Origin: Chloroflexota bacterium
GTDB taxonomy: Bacteria > Chloroflexota > Anaerolineae > Promineifilales > Promineifilaceae
Reading direction: 5' to 3'
Length of the DNA stretch: 64,000 nt
NCBI GenBank assembly: GCA_014584575.1
Contig: JACTMP010000021.1
Coordinates: forward strand, 1-64,000
Shown: positions 9,533 through 17,066 of the stretch, piece by piece
How the letters are laid out: every line of letters begins with the position of its first letter
Numbering within the stretch: the stretch's first letter is position 1
Program-made: the position numbers and the translations under genes
The notes under the pieces: model-generated
The model's input: the letters and a program-made list of their open reading frames with translations, nothing else
Told to the model about the DNA's origin: nothing
Database searches by the model: none

Positions 9533-9575
9533 TGCATCTCGCTGATCTGGGAAGCACCTACACCGATGCGGGATA

Positions 9576-9598
9576 TTACAACAAATTATTTGTTGTAA
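9576..9598 (-). promoter_or_regulatory. Operator palindrome 1 of the HTH gene
   Basis: TTACAACAA-ATTAT-TTGTTGTAA is a perfect 9-bp-arm palindrome. It begins at the -10 box and extends towards the start codon. It shares the half-site TTGTTGTA with the second palindrome. Confidence 0.7.
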
Positions 9599-9626
9599 AA
9601 ATACAACAAAACTCACTATCTGTCAA
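9598..9626 (-). promoter_or_regulatory. Sigma-70-type promoter of the HTH gene
   Basis: On the minus strand, TTGACA (9626-9621), a 17-bp spacer and TATTTT (9603-9598) form a promoter with a perfect -35 box and a weak -10 box. Palindromes occupy the spacer and the initiation region, the layout expected for repression. Confidence 0.65.
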
Positions 9627-9639
9627 GAGTTTTGTTGTA
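9602..9639 (-). promoter_or_regulatory. Operator palindrome 2 of the HTH gene
   Basis: TACAACAAAACTC (9602-9614) and its perfect complement (9627-9639) form 13-bp arms separated by 12 bp. The element spans the -35 to -10 interval, and its outer arm covers the last codons of the helicase gene. Confidence 0.68.
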
Positions 9640-12600
9640 ATAAGTCAACAGATGTGGATAACTGCTCCCCAACGGCCGTCACCCACCCCCGCCCGATCAA
9701 CCGATCCACTGCTGCTTGCACGGCCGTCGCCACCCCCTCATTCACCTGCCGGAAGCCAAACAAGCGCACCACTGCGAGTGGTATTTCCGCCTGGGCAATA
9801 GCCACGGCGTCATAGATGACCAGCAGTACCGCTTCCTCAACTTCTTCCGGCGCAATCAACTCAAACTTACGCGACACCGGCGGCAGGTTTGCCCGACTGC
9901 GCACAGACGGCCGTTGCATCGTCGCCAACCACAGAAAATCGCCGCGCCGCCGGATACAACCGTGCGCCACTCCATTGTCCACGATCCAGTTCGTTAAATT
10001 GTCATTTGTATTCAGCACTTTATAACCGGCAGCCTGCCACAATCGCCGCATCGCCTCGCGGATGTGAACCGGCGATTCCACCGCCACCACCGTTTCCAAT
10101 TGCTGCCGCACCTCATCCCGGAAAGCAGCTTTTTCGCGGTACCGGCTGTGAAAGGAACTTTTGCGGATGGGCAGTTCAATCTGGGCGATCTGGTAATCGG
10201 GTATGGCGCGGCGGCCAACGGCCGTGTCCGGCAGCGCATAACGCAGCAATGGCGTCGGCGGGGGAGCGGTAACGGCCGTACCCCCCTCTGCCATCAGCGC
10301 CAATAACCGTGCCTCTTCTCCCGCCGGGTCATACCACCAGGCATGGCTCCACACCCGCCCGATGCGCCAGCCCAAATGGGCCAACACCTGCGCCTGAATC
10401 CGGTCCCGATCCCGCACCGAACGCGCCAGGTGATAATTGTCGCCATCACATTCCAGCCCCAACCGATAATAACCCGGCCGTGCCTCATCATGCACCGCCA
10501 GGTCAACGCGCATCGGCCCATCACCCACGCGGTGCGCCAGGCTGTACCCCTGTGTTTGCAACGCCGCAGCCAGCACCTCTTCAAACGGCGCGGCCTGTGA
10601 CGCCTGGTCGGGAGCCAGCCGGGGTAGCTGCCCGGTTTGGGCGTATTCCAAATACTGCTTCAAAATGGTGAGGCTGCGCGCCTCCACTCTGTCCGCTTCC
10701 AGTTCATGCGGCGCAAAATTGGTAAAAATTTCGCAGCGCTGCCGGGCGCGGGTGATGAGCACATTCAGACGCCGCTCGCCACCGGCCAGGTTGAGGGGGC
10801 CAAAGTTGAGCGAGAGTGTGCCATCGGCGGCACGGCCGTAACCCATGCTGATCAAAATCACATCCCGCTCATCCCCCTGCACATTCTCCAGATTCTTTAC
10901 AAAAAACGGTTCGGGATGGCCAGCCGCAAAAAAGGGTTCCAGCGACGGGTCAGCCCGACGCAGTTGTTCTACCTCGTCTCGTATGGCCTCGCTCTGGCTG
11001 GCGCTAAAGGCCACCACACCCAGGCTCAACGGCTCAACGGCGGTTAACTGCGCTCGTGCATGGTCCATCACCGCGGCCGCCACCAGACGCGCCTCCTGCG
11101 GGTTGGTGCGGCTGCGCCCCCGCTCATACACCGTCTGCGGATGGACGTGCAGCCGCAGCCCCACCTCCTGCCGGTTGGCATCCGGGCTGGGGAAAATGAC
11201 CAGTTGCCGCTCATAAAACGCCCGGTTAGAAATGGCAATCAACGATTCATGGCGGCTGCGATAATGCCAGCGCAGCAGGCGTTGTGGCGCGTTTTGGCTG
11301 CAAAACAGGTCAAGAATACTTTCGGGAGATTGGGAGATTGAGAGATTGGGAGACTCACCAATCTCCCAATCTCCTAATCTCTCAATCTCTTCCCCCACCA
11401 CCCGCTCAAAAAATGTCGTCGGCGGCAACTGGCGGCTGTCGCCCACAACGACCACCTGCCGCCCGCGCAAAATAGCGCCAAAGGCATCCACCGGCCGCAC
11501 CTGGCTGGCTTCGTCAAAGATGACCAGATCAAAGGCCACGTTATCCGGCGGCAAGAAGGTGGCGATAGACAGCGGACTCATCATAAAAATGGGTTTAATG
11601 CGCTGGATGGCCTGCCCCGCTTCTTGCATCAGCACCCGGATCGCTTTGTGCTGTCGTTGTTTGTCCATCTCGCTTTGCAGCCGCCCCATCTGCCCGGCGG
11701 CGGCATAACGCGGCAGCCGCTGCCAGTGCGCCTGGGCTAAACGCACGCGGTTGGCCGCCAGGAATGCGCGATCCAGTTCTTGAAAGCGATGCACCGCTTC
11801 ATCCTGGGCGGCGCTGTCCACTTCGCTCAGATGAGGATAGGTCACGGTTGCTTTGGCAATGAGTTGGGTACACCAGGACAGGTTAAACCAATCTACCAGA
11901 TGGGCCGGGCCATGCGCCCAGGTGTGGGCTGCTGCGGCTACGGCCGTTAACCCATTTTGGCGCAGGCGGTGCATCATCTGGTTATAGGCGGCCATCTCCG
12001 GCAGCCGTTCGGCGGCGGCGTGGATTTGCGCCAGGATGATGTGTTGGTCAGCGTAGGGGGCGTCGGCGAAACGGTGGTTTGGCCCCAGGCGCACGCTCTC
12101 GTCGAATTGCAGGCAGGTGAAGAGATGGGCGACGGCCGTGCCCCATTCCCCCCGCGCTGTTTCAATCCTGTCCATTGTCGCCCGCAGCCAGTCGCCGTGA
12201 ATCCCCTGCGCGGCATATGCCAGCAGCGCCACCTCTAGCTGCCCGGTCTCTATTTCCCGGTGCATCACCGCCAGCCAGCGCCCCACCCGCAGCAGGTCGG
12301 CCCAATCTGAATCCTCGTTTTGCCAGCGCACCGTAAAGAGGGCGGTCAGCAGCGGCGCCATCTGCGCCAGCAACGGCCGTGCCCGCTGTACAGCTAAAAT
12401 GGCATCCACCAGCGCCAGTTGCTGCTCCCATTCATCGGGCACGGCGCGGCGGCATAAACCGGCCAACTGCTGTCGCGCCCGCCGGTAACGGCCGGAAAGT
12501 GAGCGCCACCGCTTTGGCCCGGCCATCAATCCCTGGCGAATGGGCAGCACCTCCTGCCCCCACGCTTCCGGGATTAGCCAGCTATCAAATTCGGCGTAGG

Positions 12601-14353
12601 CGCGGGCGGCCTGCTGCCCGGCGGTCAGCGCCGCCAGCAGCGGCTCGGCCTGTTCGCGCCAGGCGGCCGCGTGTACGTCCACCGCATACAACAGCGGCGC
12701 GACCAGCAGTTGGTGGGTATCGAAAATCAGCTTGCCCAGACTGGCCGGCGTGGCGGGTTCAGTCACACCGAGATGCTGCGCCAGTTCCGCCCCGGCCTGC
12801 GTCACACGGGCCAATGCGTGCAAGGCTTCCTGGCTGTGCTGGCGGATGAGGGTCACGGCCGTGTCGCTGGCTTCCTGGCATTGGCTGCCTGCTAACGGGT
12901 GCAGGGCGGGGACCCCCATTTGCCGCAAACATTCTTGCAACTCCGTCACCTGCGCCAGCCGCGCCTGGTAGCTTGCCTGCGTCCAGTCTGGCATGACTGC
13001 CTGATCGAGAGTGGGCAAAGGGGCCGCCTCTGCCAACCGGGACTGCAATTGCAGGGCACGGCCGTAAGCCTGATACAACGTCACGCCGCTTTCGCCAATG
13101 GGTTCATTGAGAGCGCGGCTGTATTGGTTGAGCCGGTTGCGTAATTGGGTGAGTTCATCCAGGGCGGGGAAACGGCCGTTTTGCAGATGGCCGTCCGTCT
13201 GTGGCGACCCCAGTTGCACCGTGCGCGCCAGTTCCGCCAGAAAACCCCGTTTGGTGGTTTTGTGGCTGTGTAGTTCCAGGGCAGCGTCGCCCAGGCCAAT
13301 CTCATCCAGCCGCCGTTTCACGACTTCCAGCGCCGCCAGCTTTTCGGCCACAAACAAGACCGTTTTGCCCTGTCCCAACGCCTCGGCCATGAGGTTGGTG
13401 ATGGTCTGGGACTTACCGGTGCCGGGTGGACCTTGAATGACCAGGTTACGGCCGTTGTTTACGTCCAAAATCGTTTGCATCTGCGAACTGTCGGCGTCCA
13501 CCACCTGAAAGCTGTTATCCAGGGGCAGCAGATCATCCAGAAAAGCATTATCGGGGATGCCGCCGCTTTCGCTGAATCCGTCCGGGTGCAAGAGGGATTG
13601 CAAAATGGGGTGGTCGGCGGGGCGTTTGTCGGCGGGCCAATTGGCTGCGTCCAGGTCGGCCACCATGAGCAGTTTGCTAAAGGAGAAGAAACCGAGGTGT
13701 ACGGCCGTGTCGTCCACCTGCCAACCGGACATTGAGGCCACAGCCTGGGCTACCTGGGCAAAATAGGCGGCCACATCCGGCGCGTCGGTGGGCGGCAGTT
13801 CCGGCAGCGCCAGGCCAAAATCGGCCGCCAGTTTCCGGCGTAGGGAGAGATTGTCTTGCAACTCTGCGCCGGTGTAGCTGAGGTAGAAGCGGCTGTCGGC
13901 GCTGTCACGCGCCAGCGCCGCCGGGATGAGCAGCAGCGGCGCGCGGCGCGTTGAGGCGGCGTGGCCCGTTTCGCGCCACTGCAACATGCCCAACGCCAGG
14001 TAGAGGATATTGATACCCTGCTCTTCGATAGCGGCGACGGCCGTGTAATAACTGTTCAGCAGCCGTTTTTGTAGTTCGGCCGAACTGTAGGCAGTCTGCA
14101 AATGGTAATCGGTGAAGGGGTCAGTGGCGGGCTGCCCGGACGCGCCCGGTTCGTCTGGCGCTGCGTCCGGTTGGGGCAGAAAGGTAAACGCTGCCCCATC
14201 AATTACGAACAGCCGCACGATGTCTGACGGCCGTTCGCCCACAATTTCCAGGCTTCTGGCTTTGAGCGGACGGTAGTTGATGAGGGGATTCCGCAGGCCC
14301 AGGTCAAGCAATTCTTGCCGGGCCGCTTCCAATCGGGTGTGTATCAGATCCAT
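9623..14353 (-). CDS. DUF4011-superfamily 1 helicase-Vsr-like nuclease-DUF3320 protein (Hhe-like)
   Basis: This 1576-residue protein has four parts. The first is an N-terminal DUF4011 region (RQELLDLGLRNPLINYRPLK). The second is an SF1 helicase with P-loop GPPGTGKS (308-315), Walker B DEASQ from residue 947, motif III GDSRQLPPTTFF, motif IV WHYRSRHESL, motif V NVQGDERDVILIS and motif VI LNVLITRARQRCE. The third is a PD-(D/E)XK/Vsr-like nuclease with RVDLAVHD and LGLECDGDNYH (E1301, D1303). The last is a C-terminal DUF3320. Proteins of this architecture have been reported as single-gene antiphage systems (Hhe). ATG 14353 was chosen over a GTG at 14383 because the DUF4011 region begins right after it. 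A dyad repeat is inserted in frame between motifs III and IV (11324-11391). Confidence 0.9.
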   Translation of the reverse strand: MDLIHTRLEAARQELLDLGLRNPLINYRPLKARSLEIVGERPSDIVRLFVIDGAAFTFLPQPDAAPDEPGASGQPATDPFTDYHLQTAYSSAELQKRLLNSYYTAVAAIEEQGINILYLALGMLQWRETGHAASTRRAPLLLIPAALARDSADSRFYLSYTGAELQDNLSLRRKLAADFGLALPELPPTDAPDVAAYFAQVAQAVASMSGWQVDDTAVHLGFFSFSKLLMVADLDAANWPADKRPADHPILQSLLHPDGFSESGGIPDNAFLDDLLPLDNSFQVVDADSSQMQTILDVNNGRNLVIQGPPGTGKSQTITNLMAEALGQGKTVLFVAEKLAALEVVKRRLDEIGLGDAALELHSHKTTKRGFLAELARTVQLGSPQTDGHLQNGRFPALDELTQLRNRLNQYSRALNEPIGESGVTLYQAYGRALQLQSRLAEAAPLPTLDQAVMPDWTQASYQARLAQVTELQECLRQMGVPALHPLAGSQCQEASDTAVTLIRQHSQEALHALARVTQAGAELAQHLGVTEPATPASLGKLIFDTHQLLVAPLLYAVDVHAAAWREQAEPLLAALTAGQQAARAYAEFDSWLIPEAWGQEVLPIRQGLMAGPKRWRSLSGRYRRARQQLAGLCRRAVPDEWEQQLALVDAILAVQRARPLLAQMAPLLTALFTVRWQNEDSDWADLLRVGRWLAVMHREIETGQLEVALLAYAAQGIHGDWLRATMDRIETARGEWGTAVAHLFTCLQFDESVRLGPNHRFADAPYADQHIILAQIHAAAERLPEMAAYNQMMHRLRQNGLTAVAAAAHTWAHGPAHLVDWFNLSWCTQLIAKATVTYPHLSEVDSAAQDEAVHRFQELDRAFLAANRVRLAQAHWQRLPRYAAAGQMGRLQSEMDKQRQHKAIRVLMQEAGQAIQRIKPIFMMSPLSIATFLPPDNVAFDLVIFDEASQVRPVDAFGAILRGRQVVVVGDSRQLPPTTFFERVVGEEIERLGDWEIGESPNLSISQSPESILDLFCSQNAPQRLLRWHYRSRHESLIAISNRAFYERQLVIFPSPDANRQEVGLRLHVHPQTVYERGRSRTNPQEARLVAAAVMDHARAQLTAVEPLSLGVVAFSASQSEAIRDEVEQLRRADPSLEPFFAAGHPEPFFVKNLENVQGDERDVILISMGYGRAADGTLSLNFGPLNLAGGERRLNVLITRARQRCEIFTNFAPHELEADRVEARSLTILKQYLEYAQTGQLPRLAPDQASQAAPFEEVLAAALQTQGYSLAHRVGDGPMRVDLAVHDEARPGYYRLGLECDGDNYHLARSVRDRDRIQAQVLAHLGWRIGRVWSHAWWYDPAGEEARLLALMAEGGTAVTAPPPTPLLRYALPDTAVGRRAIPDYQIAQIELPIRKSSFHSRYREKAAFRDEVRQQLETVVAVESPVHIREAMRRLWQAAGYKVLNTNDNLTNWIVDNGVAHGCIRRRGDFLWLATMQRPSVRSRANLPPVSRKFELIAPEEVEEAVLLVIYDAVAIAQAEIPLAVVRLFGFRQVNEGVATAVQAAVDRLIGRGWVTAVGEQLSTSVDLLQQNS
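11324..11391. repeat. AGATTGGG-type dyad inserted in frame in the helicase gene
   Basis: Tandem GGGAGATT words are followed by mirrored AATCTCCC words, with the centre near ACTCACCA. The same family is intergenic at 22974-23050 and 41861-41915. Here it is translated as about 23 residues (ERLGDWEIG, then ESPNLSISQSPE) without a stop codon, between helicase motifs III and IV. Confidence 0.85.
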
Positions 14354-14632
14354 CCTGTTCCCTGCCTGAGGAAAGGGGGACACCCACGTCCCCCGTCGGG
14401 CGAATAAACGCGCCCGGCGAATAAATTCGCGGCTACAGAAGGCGAAGACCGCCTTCGCGGTCTGGGTGGATTATAGGAAAGTTGCCGCAGGTGGGAAAGG
14501 TGTAAAGATTCCTCGCTCCGAAGACTGCGCTCGGAATGACAGTTCATCTCATGCCGATGGCGGCAATCCGGTGATCATACCGGGGACAAGTCACGTATAA
14601 TGGGCATATGGTGATGCGCAATAAACAGGTAA
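14354..14632. other. Divergent intergenic region with half of a GGAATGACA repeat
   Basis: The region between the helicase and sigma-factor genes holds a CG-rich inverted stretch near 14390-14470 (AAGGCGAAGACCGCCTTCG). A half-copy of the GGAATGACA family lies at 14508-14541. A TATAAT box lies at 14596-14601 in front of the sigma gene. No gene was seen apart from a possible mini-ORF. Confidence 0.55.
14596..14601 (+). promoter_or_regulatory. -10 box of the sigma/anti-sigma operon
   Basis: TATAAT is a perfect -10 hexamer. No TTGACA-like -35 is seen 16-18 bp upstream, so the promoter may depend on an activator or another sigma factor. A short ORF (14608-14640) begins 6 nt downstream. Confidence 0.45.
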
Positions 14633-14640
14633 ATGGCTAA
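14608..14640 (+). CDS. Possible leaderless 10-codon mini-ORF overlapping the sigma start
   Basis: The frame reads MVMRNKQVNG and then stops. Its stop TAA (14638-14640) overlaps the first codons of the sigma gene (ATG 14633). It starts 6 nt after a TATAAT box, so the transcript would be nearly leaderless. Translational coupling is possible. There is no protein evidence. Confidence 0.25.
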   Translation: MVMRNKQVNG

Positions 14641-15235
14641 CAGCGAATCCCTAACAGCCTGGCTGGAACGCTGGCGTAGAGGCGACGAACGGGCCGCGGA
14701 ACTGATTTATAACCAGTTCCGCGACCAGACGTTCCGCCTCGCCTATGGCCTGTTGGGGCACCATGAAGACGCCGAAGAAGCGGCGCAGGATGCGCTGACC
14801 TACGCACTGGTGAACATTCACAAATATGACCAGGATAAATCCGGTTTTGGTACCTGGCTGCACACCATCACCGTCAGCCGCTGCCGGGATAAACGGCGGC
14901 GCAAGCTGCTACCCAGTTTTTCGTTGAGTGAGTGGCTGCAAAAAGGGCAGGATTTGCCGGATATGCTGCCGGACCCGGAGGCGGTCACGGCCGTGTACCA
15001 GACACACTCTCAACTCTGGCAGGCCATCCAATCACTGAAGCCCCATTACCGGGAAGCCATCATCTTGCGTTACTGGGCGGGCTGCACCTACCGCGAGATG
15101 GGCGAAATTTTGGGCTGCCCCATTCCCACCGCCCAATCCCGTGTGCGTCTGGCCTATGACCAGATCAGACATCAATTAGAAGCACCCTTGCGAAAGGAAG
15201 TTTCAGCGCGAAACTCCCTTTCTGAAAATGAATGA
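14633..15235 (+). CDS. ECF-type RNA polymerase sigma factor
   Basis: The 200-residue product is an extracytoplasmic-function sigma factor. Region 2 is seen as ELIYNQFRDQTFRLAYGLLG, EDAEEAAQDALTYAL and GTWLHTITVSRCRDKRRR. Region 4 is LKPHYREAIILRYWAGCTYREMGEIL, then TAQSRVRLAYDQIRHQL. It directs RNA polymerase to a small regulon. The last codon overlaps the start of the next gene (ATGA at 15232), which begins with a zinc-finger anti-sigma domain, so the pair is co-expressed as sigma and cognate anti-sigma. Upstream are a TATAAT box and a possible coupled mini-ORF. Confidence 0.93.
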   Translation: MANSESLTAWLERWRRGDERAAELIYNQFRDQTFRLAYGLLGHHEDAEEAAQDALTYALVNIHKYDQDKSGFGTWLHTITVSRCRDKRRRKLLPSFSLSEWLQKGQDLPDMLPDPEAVTAVYQTHSQLWQAIQSLKPHYREAIILRYWAGCTYREMGEILGCPIPTAQSRVRLAYDQIRHQLEAPLRKEVSARNSLSENE

Positions 15236-17007
15236 CTCATTTTACCGACCGTGACGTGCAGGCATATATTCATCACTCGCTGACGGATGCGCAGCGCGAA
15301 GCGATGAACCACCACATGCAAAGCTGTGGCGACTGCCACGCCCGCCTGCAAACGGCCGAGTGGCAGCGGCGGCAGTTTGCCAGTGAACTGGGGAGTGAAA
15401 TACGGCGGGTACGGCCGTCGGCCCGGATGCACTTTCGGGCCATTAAACCGGGCCTCGGCCAGCGCCGCCGCCGCGCCTTTGTCCGTTTTCATTCCATGCA
15501 GGCGCTGTCTACCCTGGGCGCCCTCACTTCGATCTTTGCCTTTCTCTTTCTGGGTTTTTATGCCCTGGGGCTGAGCGCCGTCAACAACCCGACGCCGGCT
15601 GTCAATGAACGGGCGACTGTTTCTCCTGCCCTGTTAAAGTTATTTGACGAAGAGTGGAATGATCCCTCCCCTTATGAGGCAGGGCTGCTGACCAGCCAAC
15701 AAGATGCCCTGACGCTGCTGTCCACAGCCCCCGTTTACCATATAGAGATCACCGTTCGTGATGATTTGCGGACTATAGACGGCCGTCAACAAATTCGTTT
15801 TGTCAACACAACCGACGATACCTTAACAGACCTCATCTTCCACCTCTATCCCAATCTGGGGCATGAGTCGTTGGTGGTGTATTATGCCGAGGTAGATGGC
15901 CGTCTGGTAGCTCCCCGCCAGCTTGCACAATCTCGCCATCTCCAGATTCACCTGCCACGGCCGTTGCTGCCCGGCGAGACAACCGTCGTGGAAATGGCCT
16001 TTGAATGGCGCAGCGAACCGGCGCGGGCGCTGCCGTCCGAGATCACACACCTGGCGCAGTTCTACCCCACGCTGGCCGTTTACCGGGCGGATAGCGGTTG
16101 GGATATGACCCTGCCCACCCAAAACCTGCTCTTCGCCGCGGCCCCCAGTTTTTACCGCGTCCGGGTAAACGCCCCGGCGAGCCAGCACATCATCGCCACC
16201 GGCATCACCGCCGGCCATGAATTAAGCAACGGCCAGCAGTCCGGGCGGCAGGTGGTGGACATCGCCGCCGGCCCGGCGCATCAGTTTTATTTGACGATGA
16301 GCCATCGCTGGCAAACGGCCGTGAGCAGCACAGTCGGTGAAACCCGCCTGAACAGCTACGCCTTTACCCCCAGCCAGCTTGCCAATGCCCAGACAGCCCT
16401 GGCGCTGGCACAAACGGCGCTGGCCCAATACAACCAGCTTTTTGGCCCCTACCCGTACACTGAACTGGACATTGCGAACGTGCCTACGCTGGCCAACAGC
16501 TATCAGGGGGCAGCCTATCCGGGGGTGCTGGTGCTGGAGCATGATCCCTTTTTATATTTCGCCGACGGCCGTGAGCAGATGATATATTTCCAGTTAGCCA
16601 GCCAATGGTTTATCCCCCCGGCCGCCGCCAGCCAGCTACAAAGCCCCTGGCTGGCCGACGGGCTGGCAGCCTATGCCAGCCATTACGCCTATGGGGACGA
16701 TACGGCGGCCGTAGACAAACTCACCGAACGCTGGCAAAATCGCTCCCCAGCCGCTTATGGACCGCTCAATTTACCGGCGGCCGTTTACAACAACCTCAGC
16801 TACTACAACATGATCCAGGGCCAATCCCCGATCTTCTTTGCGGCGCTGGCGGAAGCCATGGGGCCACAAACCTTCACCACCTTCCTGGCCGAGTATAGTC
16901 AAACTTACCGCTGGGGTGGCGCGGACGCGGTCGTTTTCCTGGAACTGGCCGCCACCCACTGCCAGTGTGACCTGTCCCCGCTGCTGGCGCCCTATTCTTT
17001 GCCTTAA
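15232..17007 (+). CDS. Anti-sigma factor fused to a catalytically dead M1-like peptidase ectodomain
   Basis: This 591-residue protein begins with a ZAS-type zinc motif (H28-x3-C32-x2-C35 in HHMQSCGDCHARL). A single membrane segment follows at about 92-114. The ectodomain resembles M1 aminopeptidases: a beta domain (VYHIEITVRDDLRTIDGRQQ, FHLYPN), then a gluzincin-like part. At the HExxHxW position it reads FQLASQW (453-459), and WLADGLAAYAS stands where WLNEGFAxY is usual. The GAMEN-like stretch is degraded to QGAAYPG. Both zinc histidines and the catalytic glutamate are missing, so proteolysis is not expected. The domain may sense a peptide or sugar and control the sigma factor across the membrane (inference). 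Confidence 0.82.
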   Translation: MTHFTDRDVQAYIHHSLTDAQREAMNHHMQSCGDCHARLQTAEWQRRQFASELGSEIRRVRPSARMHFRAIKPGLGQRRRRAFVRFHSMQALSTLGALTSIFAFLFLGFYALGLSAVNNPTPAVNERATVSPALLKLFDEEWNDPSPYEAGLLTSQQDALTLLSTAPVYHIEITVRDDLRTIDGRQQIRFVNTTDDTLTDLIFHLYPNLGHESLVVYYAEVDGRLVAPRQLAQSRHLQIHLPRPLLPGETTVVEMAFEWRSEPARALPSEITHLAQFYPTLAVYRADSGWDMTLPTQNLLFAAAPSFYRVRVNAPASQHIIATGITAGHELSNGQQSGRQVVDIAAGPAHQFYLTMSHRWQTAVSSTVGETRLNSYAFTPSQLANAQTALALAQTALAQYNQLFGPYPYTELDIANVPTLANSYQGAAYPGVLVLEHDPFLYFADGREQMIYFQLASQWFIPPAAASQLQSPWLADGLAAYASHYAYGDDTAAVDKLTERWQNRSPAAYGPLNLPAAVYNNLSYYNMIQGQSPIFFAALAEAMGPQTFTTFLAEYSQTYRWGGADAVVFLELAATHCQCDLSPLLAPYSLP

Positions 17008-17011
17008 AAGA

Positions 17012-17066
17012 TTGCAGGTTGCAAGTAGCAAGGCAGGTGGCAGGTTACTTGCCACCTGCCACCCTC
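17012..17066. repeat. TGGCAAG-type dyad between convergent genes, copy 1
   Basis: Words GCAGGTTGCAAGTAGCAAGG and mirrored TTGCCACCTGCCACC form a dyad between the anti-sigma stop (17007) and the stop of the convergent glycosyltransferase gene (17065). Related copies lie at 34230-34312 and 44146-44185. These units carry fewer stop codons than the TAATCGG class. Confidence 0.65.
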
